64,000 nucleotides of DNA from Chryseobacterium scophthalmum (GCF_900143185.1 NZ_FSRQ01000002.1:124001-188000); one strand, 5' to 3'. Shown: positions 36,712-44,012, counted from the first letter of the stretch. A program made the numbers and translations. Notes: generated by a model not told the origin, from the sequence alone.

Positions 36712-37320
36712 CTAACTTACCCATCGGTCAAATGTTCTTAAAACTACCCATTTCCCATTCTTTTTTTTGTAAATAATAGTATTTCCACCTCCATCCAAAG
36801 GACCGCAAGACATTGAATTTTGAACTATACACATAGTTTTATCTTTATTAAAAAATGGTACAGAAAAACGACGAATACAATTGTGACCATACTTTTTATC
36901 AAATTCAGTCCAAAAATTACTTTCCTTAATTTCCTGAAGTTCTTGAAGTTCTTGAAGTTCTTGACCTGTTATATATTTTAATTTACCCTTTATTCTACTT
37001 TTATCGAATTTAAAATTTAAAACATTTCTTTCCTGATTTTTATAATAACCTGAGTCTTTTTGTAAAAAAATTGAATCGTACTTCAAATCAATACCAAGAG
37101 GTCTTATTTCATTATCTTCTATGTCTATATTGACCGGACTCAAGGTAGAATTATAAATAAAATGATTAAAGCCAAGCGTCGCACTATCGCTTTTAATCAA
37201 CTGATTTAAAACTTCATATCGTAAGTTTAGCAACTCATCTTTCGGGGTAATTTCTTTTCTCGCTTCGTTCTTTTTGCAGGAAATCAATAGCAATAGAATC
37301 AAAAATAAATAGTGTTTCAT
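36712..37320 (-). CDS. Putative lipoprotein with a Leu-Gln-Glu microrepeat
   Basis: 202 residues. Lipoprotein signal MKHYLFLILLLLISCKKNE (Cys15). The middle carries QELQELQELQE, coded by three perfect 9-base repeats (36935-36961), which can gain or lose units in frame. The C-terminal part (NSMSCGPLDGGGNTIIYKKKNGKWVVL) looks like a beta domain that reports a measured value as in other exported lipoproteins, with no family recognised. The stop lies 4 bases before the epimerase start, so they are probably cotranscribed. Confidence 0.6.
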   Translation of the reverse strand: MKHYLFLILLLLISCKKNEARKEITPKDELLNLRYEVLNQLIKSDSATLGFNHFIYNSTLSPVNIDIEDNEIRPLGIDLKYDSIFLQKDSGYYKNQERNVLNFKFDKSRIKGKLKYITGQELQELQELQEIKESNFWTEFDKKYGHNCIRRFSVPFFNKDKTMCIVQNSMSCGPLDGGGNTIIYKKKNGKWVVLRTFDRWVS

Positions 37321-37346
37321 AAATTAAATTTACAAAAAAAGGAGAC

Positions 37347-37859
37347 TTATTTCGTCTCCTTCTTGTTTTTAGATTTTTTCTTGGGCATTTTAGATTTTAT
37401 AAATTTCTTGCGATCTTTTACAACATCCAAACTATGCGATGAAAAACAATACTTTTCTGCTTCAGTTAAAAATTTCAAAGCATTCGGAAAGCTTCCTCTC
37501 TTCTCGGAAAGCAGAGATCTGTAAAACCATAAGGTCATTTTATCAATTCCTTTTATTTTCAAAGAATAGTTGATCAGCTTTTCAGCTTCCTGCAAATCTT
37601 CATTATCCAAGAGACATTTAATATAATATTTTGGCGTATTAAGATTCGTAACATCACATTGCATCGCCTCTTCAAAATAGAGTTTTGCTTTTTCGTAATC
37701 GATGAGCATTTCGCTGTAGATTCTTCCCATCAGACAAAGCGAATCTGCATCTTCAGGATCGTAAGACAGCGCATAATTCAATGCTTCCAGACAATCCGGC
37801 AAGCTGTAAGGATAATTATCCAAAGCTTCAAAATAATATTTACTTTTAGTTAAGGTCAT
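37347..37859 (-). CDS. Tetratricopeptide-repeat protein, last gene of the RtcB-PrfH run
   Basis: 170 residues, soluble. At least two TPR-like helix pairs are visible: CLEALNYALSYDPEDADSLC-type (residues ~19-40) and YEKAKLYFEEAMQCDVTNLN, then LQEAEKLINYSLKIKG. The C-terminus is strongly basic (KKFIKSKMPKKKSKNKKETK). Its start overlaps the prfH stop by 14 bases, so translation is coupled. It is a probable protein- or ribosome-docking adaptor for the repair system; that role is inference from position and fold. Confidence 0.7.
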   Translation of the reverse strand: MTLTKSKYYFEALDNYPYSLPDCLEALNYALSYDPEDADSLCLMGRIYSEMLIDYEKAKLYFEEAMQCDVTNLNTPKYYIKCLLDNEDLQEAEKLINYSLKIKGIDKMTLWFYRSLLSEKRGSFPNALKFLTEAEKYCFSSHSLDVVKDRKKFIKSKMPKKKSKNKKETK

Positions 37860-38544
37860 TTCTGTAGTTTTTTAATTCGTTTTTCAGTTGATATCTTTCT
37901 TTTTTAAAAGATTTTTCCTGATAATTCTTTTTAAAATCTGTTCCCGAAAATGTTCGGATTGGGTTTCCTCTTTGCACCTGCAAATGATTATTCCAAGTTT
38001 CCTGCATTCTTTTTTGAAGCTGAATGATATTCTGTTCCAAAACTTTTTCTTTCAATCTTTCAATCGAAAGTTTTTTATTCTCCAACTGCGAACGCGTATC
38101 TTGTACAAAAACACTTTGCCCAGTCGGAATATGAGTTGCACGAACAGCTGTGTTGACTTTATTCACGTTTTGTCCGCCACTTCCCTGACTTCTCGTCGTC
38201 TGAAACTGTATATCCTTTTCGTTGAAATTGATTTTCTCCAAACCTTCCAGTTCAAAAATCCCGATAAACCAATTGCTTCTTTTATGTAATTTTCGGAAGG
38301 TACTTTTCCCAATCCAGCAAATACTTCCTAACCAAGTTTTTAAAAATTCATTTACATTTTTTGATTTTAAAAGTAGTATTACTGACTTCAAAGTCAGGTT
38401 TTCATCACCATTTTCACGATGAATGATTTCGTAATCTATTTTATTATGTTTTACCTCCTCAAGAAAAGCCTTCAGAACTTTGGCAACTACCCATTGACAT
38501 TCTAAAGGTCCTCTTCCTGAGGTTATTTGTATTAATTTATCCAT
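37846..38544 (-). CDS. prfH: Peptide chain release factor homologue PrfH
   Basis: 232 residues. It contains the release-factor catalytic loop RSQGSGGQNVNKVNTAVR (GGQ enters the peptidyl-transferase centre) and the downstream DTRSQLENKKLSIERLKEK block. The stop-codon-reading domain 2 of RF1/RF2 is missing and an N-terminal ~110-residue domain (LIQITSGRGPLECQWVVAKVL) typical of PrfH takes its place. From work on E. coli, PrfH frees peptides from ribosomes cut in the decoding centre so that RtcB can reseal the 16S rRNA. rtcB is two genes upstream, with a nucleotidyltransferase between. Overlaps the TPR gene. Confidence 0.92.
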   Translation of the reverse strand: MDKLIQITSGRGPLECQWVVAKVLKAFLEEVKHNKIDYEIIHRENGDENLTLKSVILLLKSKNVNEFLKTWLGSICWIGKSTFRKLHKRSNWFIGIFELEGLEKINFNEKDIQFQTTRSQGSGGQNVNKVNTAVRATHIPTGQSVFVQDTRSQLENKKLSIERLKEKVLEQNIIQLQKRMQETWNNHLQVQRGNPIRTFSGTDFKKNYQEKSFKKERYQLKNELKNYRNDLN

Positions 38545-38546
38545 TG

Positions 38547-39092
38547 TTATTTTGGTATTTCACTTAATCTTGGATGACTGACAGGATCAATTCCTTTTTC
38601 CAATAAATATTTTGCAGCCATCACTGCCCAACATTTATCGCTGGAATGAATGTTTCTGTAAAATGAAAGCAAAACATCAGGTTTTACAACAGTGAATCCG
38701 TTTGCTTCGACAGTTTCCAAATCACTTCTTTCAAAGAAATCGATTGTAATTCTGTGAAATTTTCCGTTTTCTATTTCGATTGTTTTCTCATATCTGCGAA
38801 AATTTTCTTCGCTTGGAAGATGATCATATCTTGTCCAGACTTTCTGAAAACCTTCCTGCTGAAGAATTATAACCACTTCAGCCACATTTTCTTTATTTAC
38901 AAAAACATCAATATCCTTATGGTCGTGTGCATGTTTGTATTCTGTATGCCCTATTTTAGACATAAAATGCCACGCCCAACCTCCTGATAAAATGACTTTA
39001 TTTTTTAATTTTTCTAATATTTTTAGTCCGTGTTGAATTCTAAATTCCGGCCAGACTTCACCGTATCTTTTTATGTTATGTGGTGCTCCCAT
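38547..39092 (-). CDS. Nucleotidyltransferase of the aminoglycoside/lincosamide NTase fold
   Basis: 181 residues. NTase-fold signature: ILSGGWAWHF, then HKDIDVFV (DxD metal pair) and a third acid in RITIDFFER. All three carboxylates are in place, so it is probably active. Relatives adenylylate small antibiotics, proteins or RNA ends. It ends 2 bases before the prfH start, so it is tied to the rescue genes. Possible roles are nucleotide addition to damaged RNA ends, modification of tRNA, or a toxin-antitoxin-like function. None is proven. It is compact, with a C-terminal helical part (CWAVMAAKYLLEKGID). Confidence 0.7.
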   Translation of the reverse strand: MGAPHNIKRYGEVWPEFRIQHGLKILEKLKNKVILSGGWAWHFMSKIGHTEYKHAHDHKDIDVFVNKENVAEVVIILQQEGFQKVWTRYDHLPSEENFRRYEKTIEIENGKFHRITIDFFERSDLETVEANGFTVVKPDVLLSFYRNIHSSDKCWAVMAAKYLLEKGIDPVSHPRLSEIPK

Positions 39093-39110
39093 TTTACTAA
39101 TTTTTGTTTT

Positions 39111-39180
39111 TATTGATGGTTGTCAGTTGATGGCGTTAAAAATTCTTATAACCATCAACTAAAAACTAACAACCATTTTA
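39111..39180. repeat. Short-word hairpin between rtcB and the nucleotidyltransferase gene
   Basis: TGATGGTTGTCAGTTGATGG faces ACCATCAACTAAAAACTAAC plus AACCAT. The words match those at 6189-6222. It occupies the only real gap in the five-gene run and could attenuate transcription or set mRNA stability between rtcB and the distal genes. Confidence 0.7.
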
Positions 39181-40569
39181 CTTATCCATTCTCACAATTC
39201 GAGGCTGGAAAGTTCCCAGAATATCAACCAATTCACTTTGTGCATTCATCACTTCGTTGATGTCTTTGTACGCCATTGGTGCTTCTTCAGTATTTCCGCC
39301 CATCAAAATGACATTCTTGAGTTTTAATTCTTTTTTGATGTCATTTTGAGTGAAAAGATTTCTGCATTCTCCTCTAGAATACGCTCTTCCAGCGCCGTGA
39401 GAAGCAGAATTCAAAGAATCCGGATTTCCTTTTCCACGAACGATGAAACCTTTTGCAGTCATTGATCCGGGAATCATTCCCAATTCATTTTCGTTGGCTG
39501 GAGTTGCACCCTTTCTGTGAACAATCACTTCTTTTCCGTTGTGGATCTCTTTCCATGCAAAGTTGTGATGGTTTTCAATTCTGGCTTTTACTCTTCCTCC
39601 GACGGCTTTTACCAATCTTCGGTGAATGTCGTCGTGACAAGCCGAAGCATAATCTCCCGCGAGATTCATCGCCGTCCAATATTCTAAACCGAGATGCGTA
39701 TTCAAATCCAGCCAGGCAAAGTTTTGCGCTTCTTTTGGTAATGGACATTGCTCATTCGCCACTCTCGAATAATATTGAGCGATTTCTGCTCCCAATCCAC
39801 GAGAGCCGCTGTGTGACAGAATTCCGAGATATTTTCCTTTTGGAAGCCCGATTTGTTTGTCTTCTTCTGTGATTTCTACTTCTCCGAATTCTACAAAGTG
39901 ATTTCCGCCGCCGGAACTTCCCATTTGTTTGATCGCTTTTCCTTTTAGTCTTCTTAAAATCGGAATTAAATCGAACGTATCTCTCTCGAAAATTTCGTGG
40001 TCAACGTGAGATTTGTGCGTTTCATACATTCCGAATTTGGTATGTTCGGCAAGAGCTTTTTCATATTTATCTCTTGCTCCGTCAAGATATGAGATAGGCG
40101 TATCCAAAATACTCAAGCTCATTCTACAGCCAATATCCATCCCTACTCCGTAAGGAATCACGGCATTTTCAACTGCCAAAACTCCACCGATTGGAAGTCC
40201 GTAACCGCTGTGTGCATCGGGCATTAAAGCACCTTGCGTTGCAATTGGCAATTTCAATGCGGTGTACAACTGGTTTTTTGCTTCATCCGAAATATTGTTT
40301 CCGAAAATCTGGAAAGAAGCTCGATTGGCATTGAGCATTCTCTTTTCGGTTTTCTTTGATGAAAGCAAGGCTTCTGCAATTTGTCCGAAGGTTAAATCTT
40401 TTTCAAATTGTTCCGGATTTTGTCGAATTTCCTTTAAAAGAGATTTCACATAATGAATATTTTTGGTTGCAAAATTTCTCTTCATAACTTCCAAAGCGAT
40501 GTTCACGCTCTGATTGTTTGGATAGCCTAATTTTAATATATCTTTTCCTTTAAGTTTTAAATTTCCCAT
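39178..40569 (-). CDS. rtcB: RNA-splicing ligase RtcB
   Basis: 463 residues from MGNLKLKGKDILKLGYP; an ATG 6 codons further upstream is also possible. GTP-dependent ligase that joins RNA 3'-phosphate or 2',3'-cyclic phosphate ends to 5'-OH ends. Metal and GTP motifs are intact: MPDAHSGYGLPIGGV, GVGMDIGCRM, SSGGGNHFVEFG, LSHSGSRGLG, ENHHNFAW, HRKGATPA, and the guanylylated His in SASHGAGR. The PrfH neighbour marks it as the RtcB2-type ribosome-repair ligase and not a general tRNA ligase. No archease gene is adjacent. It follows the 244-residue basic protein gene by under 30 bases. Confidence 0.95.
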   Translation of the reverse strand: MGNLKLKGKDILKLGYPNNQSVNIALEVMKRNFATKNIHYVKSLLKEIRQNPEQFEKDLTFGQIAEALLSSKKTEKRMLNANRASFQIFGNNISDEAKNQLYTALKLPIATQGALMPDAHSGYGLPIGGVLAVENAVIPYGVGMDIGCRMSLSILDTPISYLDGARDKYEKALAEHTKFGMYETHKSHVDHEIFERDTFDLIPILRRLKGKAIKQMGSSGGGNHFVEFGEVEITEEDKQIGLPKGKYLGILSHSGSRGLGAEIAQYYSRVANEQCPLPKEAQNFAWLDLNTHLGLEYWTAMNLAGDYASACHDDIHRRLVKAVGGRVKARIENHHNFAWKEIHNGKEVIVHRKGATPANENELGMIPGSMTAKGFIVRGKGNPDSLNSASHGAGRAYSRGECRNLFTQNDIKKELKLKNVILMGGNTEEAPMAYKDINEVMNAQSELVDILGTFQPRIVRMDK

Positions 40570-40596
40570 TGTTTTTGTTTTAAACATTTATTGGAC

Positions 40597-41331
40597 TTAT
40601 TCGTCCATAAAATAGTCGGCAAACGCCGTTGCTGACATTTTGTAGCGAAAGTATTTTTCACTTTCGTTCAGATCAGATTCATATTTAATTTTCCATGAAT
40701 TTGATTTACCATAAATTTTCTTCTGAATAATTCCCTGAACTTTATATTGCTTTACATAAAATTCTATTTCTGCATATTCTTTTTCCAAATCTGCATTTAC
40801 AGGTTTGTAATGCGTAATCATATTGGGTTTTATTCTTAAAATAAACCTCCATGGTTCAATAAAATCGTAGTAATCGTAATATATTTTACGAAAAGGACAA
40901 TATTCTTTTCTTTTTAAAAAGTATTGTTTTTCTCGTTCTGTAAGCTGCAACTTTGGGTTATTCCACTCATAAGATGAAAGAGACTTTAATTTCTGTTCTC
41001 TTTCTACATATATTCTCCTTCCAAATTTTTTTCTCTTTTTTAAAAAGTGTCGAATTTCTGAATACATGAATGTGTTTATTTTCTTCAGAATTCCTTCAAA
41101 AAAATCGGCATCTTTTGTGCGCATTACTTCTTCTGTTACAGCGAAGAATCTTACAAAACCTCTTTGATAAGGTTTTTCTAAAGGAATCCAAGGAATATCT
41201 CTTTTAATTTCCCAAAGTTCATTACTACGTTTATACTTTTTTCTGATCTGTTTTTCTACATCTTTTTTTATGATTCTTTTTCTGCTTCTCAGACTTCGCA
41301 ATCGGTAAAACAGAAGGTTGTCTTTTTCCAT
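40597..41331 (-). CDS. Unrecognised very basic 244-residue protein heading the RtcB-PrfH run
   Basis: I do not recognise the family. Hand count gives about 58 Lys+Arg against 34 Asp+Glu, net about +24, with many Tyr, Phe and Trp; no signal peptide, no membrane helix. Basic N-terminal cluster LRSLRSRKRIIKKDVEK, then KPYQRGFVRFFAVTEEVM, a Lys/Arg belt HFLKKRKKFGRRIYVER, and a C-terminal FRYKMSATAFADYFMDE. This makeup suggests binding to RNA or the ribosome. It is first in the run and under 30 bases from rtcB, so it is likely to be a functional partner. The function is unknown. Confidence 0.65.
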   Translation of the reverse strand: MEKDNLLFYRLRSLRSRKRIIKKDVEKQIRKKYKRSNELWEIKRDIPWIPLEKPYQRGFVRFFAVTEEVMRTKDADFFEGILKKINTFMYSEIRHFLKKRKKFGRRIYVEREQKLKSLSSYEWNNPKLQLTEREKQYFLKRKEYCPFRKIYYDYYDFIEPWRFILRIKPNMITHYKPVNADLEKEYAEIEFYVKQYKVQGIIQKKIYGKSNSWKIKYESDLNESEKYFRYKMSATAFADYFMDE

Positions 41332-41349
41332 TTATCAATTAGATTATTC

Positions 41350-41397
41350 GATGCAAGACGCCAGATTTCAGACTTTCTGAAGCTGCATTTTTGCATC
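41350..41397 (-). repeat. Hairpin in the leader of the rtcB run
   Basis: Outer arms GATGCAA / TTGCATC and inner hairpin TTCAGA-CTT-TCTGAA, separated by word-like sequence (CAAGACGCCAGATTTCAGAC). It lies between the palindrome at 41407 and the first start codon, so it would be part of the mRNA leader. Confidence 0.45.
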
Positions 41398-41406
41398 AAA
41401 TCTTTT

Positions 41407-41428
41407 ATCAACTAAAATATTAGTTGAT
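41407..41428. promoter_or_regulatory. Palindromic operator candidate upstream of the rtcB run
   Basis: Perfect 9-bp arms ATCAACTAA and TTAGTTGAT around AATA. It lies 76 bases before the first gene, the distance expected of a promoter-region operator. There is no adjacent regulator gene and no sigma-54-type RtcR site is visible. Confidence 0.5.
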
Positions 41429-41499
41429 TTTAAATTATGTCATTTTTGTCAACGAAAAAAAGAGATTCTTCCTATTGTCAGAATGACAGAGGAGTTTTC

Positions 41500-41589
41500 T
41501 TAGCCCCGATTGCAGCGACATCCTTTTTTGCGGTGGCTTGAAAAAAGCAGTGGCAAAAAAGATATAGTGGAAAGCGGGATTTAGCTCCT
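41500..41589 (+). ncRNA. Flavo-1-like structured element
   Basis: Nested stems: TAGCCCCG against GCGGG...AGCT at the base, a perfect 9-bp stem CTTTTTTGC / GCAAAAAAG (41523-41531 / 41553-41561), and an inner GCTT / AAGC hairpin. The conserved-looking ends (AGCCCCGATTGCAGCG and AGTGGAAAGCGGGATTTAGC) resemble the element family found many times in flavobacterial intergenic DNA, which I associate with the Flavo-1 RNA motif. The match is from memory and the orientation is uncertain. Directly left of it (41464-41490) is AGATTCTTCC plus TGTCA-gaa-TGACA, another common interspersed repeat. Confidence 0.45.
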
Positions 41590-41645
41590 GATAAAAATTT
41601 TGATTTCGGGGAAACTTGTTTTGAGTTTGAAATATTGCGCAATAA

Positions 41646-41676
41646 AAAACCCGAAAATCTTACGACTTCGGGTTTT
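41646..41676 (-). terminator. Intrinsic terminator of a short minus-strand unit
   Basis: AAAACCCGAA and TTCGGGTTTT form a perfect 10-bp stem with an 11-base loop; on the minus strand it runs into TTTTTTATT. No protein gene of normal size precedes it, so it ends the short transcript described at 41646-41812. Confidence 0.8.
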
Positions 41677-41812
41677 GATATTTCAATATACTATTGTTCT
41701 ATGAGTGTACCAAACCACGAAGCCTCGCCTTTGCAAAAGGCAATCCTACTGATGAATGTTGATTGTATTTGAACATTGCTTCGTTGTTTTTTAATGGTTA
41801 AACTTGATTTTC
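41646..41812 (-). ncRNA. Predicted ~170-nt transcript: small RNA or 25-residue peptide gene
   Basis: Bounded by a consensus promoter (41818-41845) and an intrinsic terminator. Inside is GCCTTT-TGC-AAAGGC, a GC-rich hairpin, and one ORF from 41776 to 41699 (MFKYNQHSSVGLPFAKARLR, then five more residues to the stop). The central 45 bases are richer in GC than the surrounding DNA, which suggests selection on structure or coding. I have an unverified impression that similar short ORFs recur in flavobacterial genomes. It is read toward the rtcB run but ends about 310 bases before it. Confidence 0.5.
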
Positions 41813-41817
41813 AGTTG

Positions 41818-41845
41818 CAAAGATATTATTTTTTTTGAATTACAA
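41818..41845 (-). promoter_or_regulatory. Consensus Bacteroidota promoter for the short transcript
   Basis: On the minus strand: TTG (41845-41843), 17 bases, then TATCTTTG (41825-41818). Both boxes are exact and the spacing is ideal. It drives the unit ending at 41646. Confidence 0.65.
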
Positions 41846-41884
41846 AATAAAAATTTAAAAAATTATTTATCACTTATTAATGAC

Positions 41885-41912
41885 TTTCATTAGATCGAAA
41901 ATGCTATATTTG
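41885..41912 (+). promoter_or_regulatory. Promoter of the DUF4836 gene
   Basis: TATATTTG at 41905-41912 is an exact -7 box. TTT at 41885-41887, 17 bases earlier, stands in for the -33 TTG. The start codon is 21 bases after the box. Confidence 0.6.
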
Positions 41913-41932
41913 TTTTCTTAACCAAAAAATAT

Positions 41933-43366
41933 ATGAAAAACACATTAATGAAATCCCTGCTGTGCGCATTTGCATTCGTGATTCTATTTTCCTGTAATTC
42001 TAACAAGAATGACGACATTTTAAAATACACCACGGATACCACTTTAGGTTTATCGAGAGTGAATTTAAATTCTATTTCTGATAAAATTCCGGTTGAAAAG
42101 ATCCTGAAAGAAAAGAAAAACCTCAACGATGAGGGAAGAGTTCTTTTGCAATTGATCAGCAAGCCGAAAGAATCCGGTATTGATATCAGCAAACCGCTTT
42201 ACATTATGGTGGAACCCGGAAAATCGAATTCAGATCCTGATGTGAAAGCATTTTTCTGGATCAGTGACAAGGCGAAATTCCAGAAAAGCATGTCTGATCT
42301 TACCAAAACTAAAATAACAATCGACAAAAAGGATTTTATTTTTGAAGACGGAAAGATTACAGGAAGCATCAAAGGTGATATGGCGATTATGTCGAGCGAG
42401 AAATCTTTTTCTTATTCAAGATATAATTCTATGGATGGCGTTGCAAAACTTAGCGAAAAATACTTTACTGATTTTTGGGCAAGAAAAGGAACTTCAAACA
42501 AAGTAATCATCGATCAGGTAAACGAATCTCTGGTAAGCGGAAAAGATGTGAGCGGATGGATGAATCTTGGAGCTGTTGCAAGCTACGTTTCTAAAGGATA
42601 TATAGAAACTCTGGCTGTAAATAAGTTGATTAAAGATTCAGGAATTGGTTTTGATTTCAGCTTCGATAAAGGCAAAGTGGAAATGGATACCAAAACATTT
42701 TTCAACAGCGATATGAAAAAAATTGTTGAGAAATATTACAGCAAAAACAACATCAACTATGATCTTGTAAAAAATGTAGAACTCGATAATTCAAAATCAT
42801 TTTCTATCGGTTATTTCAGTTTAGATTTTATGAGATATTTAATCAAGGAAGCTGGTTTTGAAGCTACTGTAAATCATTATTTAGCGTCTACCAACACAAC
42901 TTTAGAAGACATTACAACAACTTTCACGGGAGATTATGCGTATATGGATATGAAATCTAATCCTGCAGATTCTATGGAATATTACAGCAATAAAAGAGCA
43001 ATGGTTTTAGGTTTTAATCCTAAGAAAAAAGATGTTCTTACCTCATTGCTTCAAGGTCCTTTAGGTGAAAGCAAAAAATATACAATTGTAGATAATCAGG
43101 TAATTTTCTCTGATGATCAAAGTGTGAATGCACAATTTCAGGCGAAAAAGGCTGCAAAAAATTCTAAACTGAGCAAAAAAACTGGTATAACAGCTTATTC
43201 TTGGTCTGATGGAAGCGATTATAACAGAAGAGAAACTGTACCTGCAAAAGTAATTGAGATCTCAAACGAGTCTAAAGAGAATGCCGGAAATTTGGTTTCT
43301 AAATCGCTTATCACTCTAGACAAGAAAGACGAAAATGCACTGTATTATTTTATAATGAATGACTAA
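41933..43366 (+). CDS. DUF4836 family lipoprotein
   Basis: 477 residues. Lipoprotein signal (CAFAFVILFSCNSNK, Cys21). The rest is a large extracytoplasmic protein whose N-terminus (YTTDTTLGLSRVNLNSISDK) and repeated pattern of SLDFMRYLIKEAGF and GDYAYMDMKSN match DUF4836. The family function is unknown. Its stop overlaps the ABC ATPase start by 8 bases, and a permease follows, so it probably works with that transporter as its external lipoprotein part. Its promoter is at 41885-41912. Confidence 0.85.
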   Translation: MKNTLMKSLLCAFAFVILFSCNSNKNDDILKYTTDTTLGLSRVNLNSISDKIPVEKILKEKKNLNDEGRVLLQLISKPKESGIDISKPLYIMVEPGKSNSDPDVKAFFWISDKAKFQKSMSDLTKTKITIDKKDFIFEDGKITGSIKGDMAIMSSEKSFSYSRYNSMDGVAKLSEKYFTDFWARKGTSNKVIIDQVNESLVSGKDVSGWMNLGAVASYVSKGYIETLAVNKLIKDSGIGFDFSFDKGKVEMDTKTFFNSDMKKIVEKYYSKNNINYDLVKNVELDNSKSFSIGYFSLDFMRYLIKEAGFEATVNHYLASTNTTLEDITTTFTGDYAYMDMKSNPADSMEYYSNKRAMVLGFNPKKKDVLTSLLQGPLGESKKYTIVDNQVIFSDDQSVNAQFQAKKAAKNSKLSKKTGITAYSWSDGSDYNRRETVPAKVIEISNESKENAGNLVSKSLITLDKKDENALYYFIMND

Positions 43367-44006
43367 TTTAGTATTAGAAAACATTTTCCCTAAATATTTC
43401 ACTCCCAGAAATATCGAACAGTCTGAAATTTGGAATAAAAATATTTCCTTCCAAAAAGGAAACAAGTTTCTGATTGTTGCACCTTCCGGGAGTGGAAAAT
43501 CTACATTGGCAACAGCAATGTTGGGTACTCATTTTCAATATGAAGGAAGTATAAAATATGACCAACAAGTGGTGAAAAAACTTCACCTCGAGGAAATTGT
43601 AAAAAACAGAAAAGATGGAGTGAGCCTGCTTTTTCAGGATGTAAGACTGATTAAAGATCTTACCATTTCTGAGAATATTCTGCTTCGTGTTTTTAATAAA
43701 GACCGAAAACCGTTCATTCCAAAAATGGAAGAATATGCCAAAAGACTGGGAATAGAAAACCTTCTGAATAAAAAAGCAGAAAACTGTTCTTATGGAGAAC
43801 GCCAAAGAAGTGCCATTGTGAGAAGCCTCATCAATCCTACAGATTTTATTATTTATGATGAATGTTTCAGTCATTTGGATTTGAATAATAAAAAAATTGC
43901 TTTCTCCTTAATTAACGAAGTCTCAGAAGAAAGCGGAAGTTCAGTGATCTTTTTTGAGCTGAATGAGTTTCCATTTGAGCACAATTATCAAATTCTTCAT
44001 TTATAA
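43359..44006 (+). CDS. ABC transporter ATPase lacking the H-loop histidine
   Basis: 215 residues. Walker A APSGSGKST, Q-loop LLFQDVRLIKDLTISENI, signature CSYGERQRSAIVRSL (in place of LSGGQ) and Walker B FIIYDE are all present. Where the switch His should follow the next strand (usually VTHD), the sequence reads SVIFFELNEF with no His. The distance from Walker B fits, so the residue is truly replaced. The enzyme may hydrolyse ATP slowly or use the site as a regulator. It is closest to LolD/MacB/FtsE types by length and by its FtsX-like permease partner. Confidence 0.8.
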   Translation: MTNLVLENIFPKYFTPRNIEQSEIWNKNISFQKGNKFLIVAPSGSGKSTLATAMLGTHFQYEGSIKYDQQVVKKLHLEEIVKNRKDGVSLLFQDVRLIKDLTISENILLRVFNKDRKPFIPKMEEYAKRLGIENLLNKKAENCSYGERQRSAIVRSLINPTDFIIYDECFSHLDLNNKKIAFSLINEVSEESGSSVIFFELNEFPFEHNYQILHL

Positions 44007-44012
44007 AAGCTT

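Noticed and set aside
41332..41932. tRNA or rRNA fragment in the gene-poor gap
   Set aside because: The GC-rich stems do not form a cloverleaf, there is no T-loop GTTCRA motif in place, and the length of stems fits simple hairpins only.
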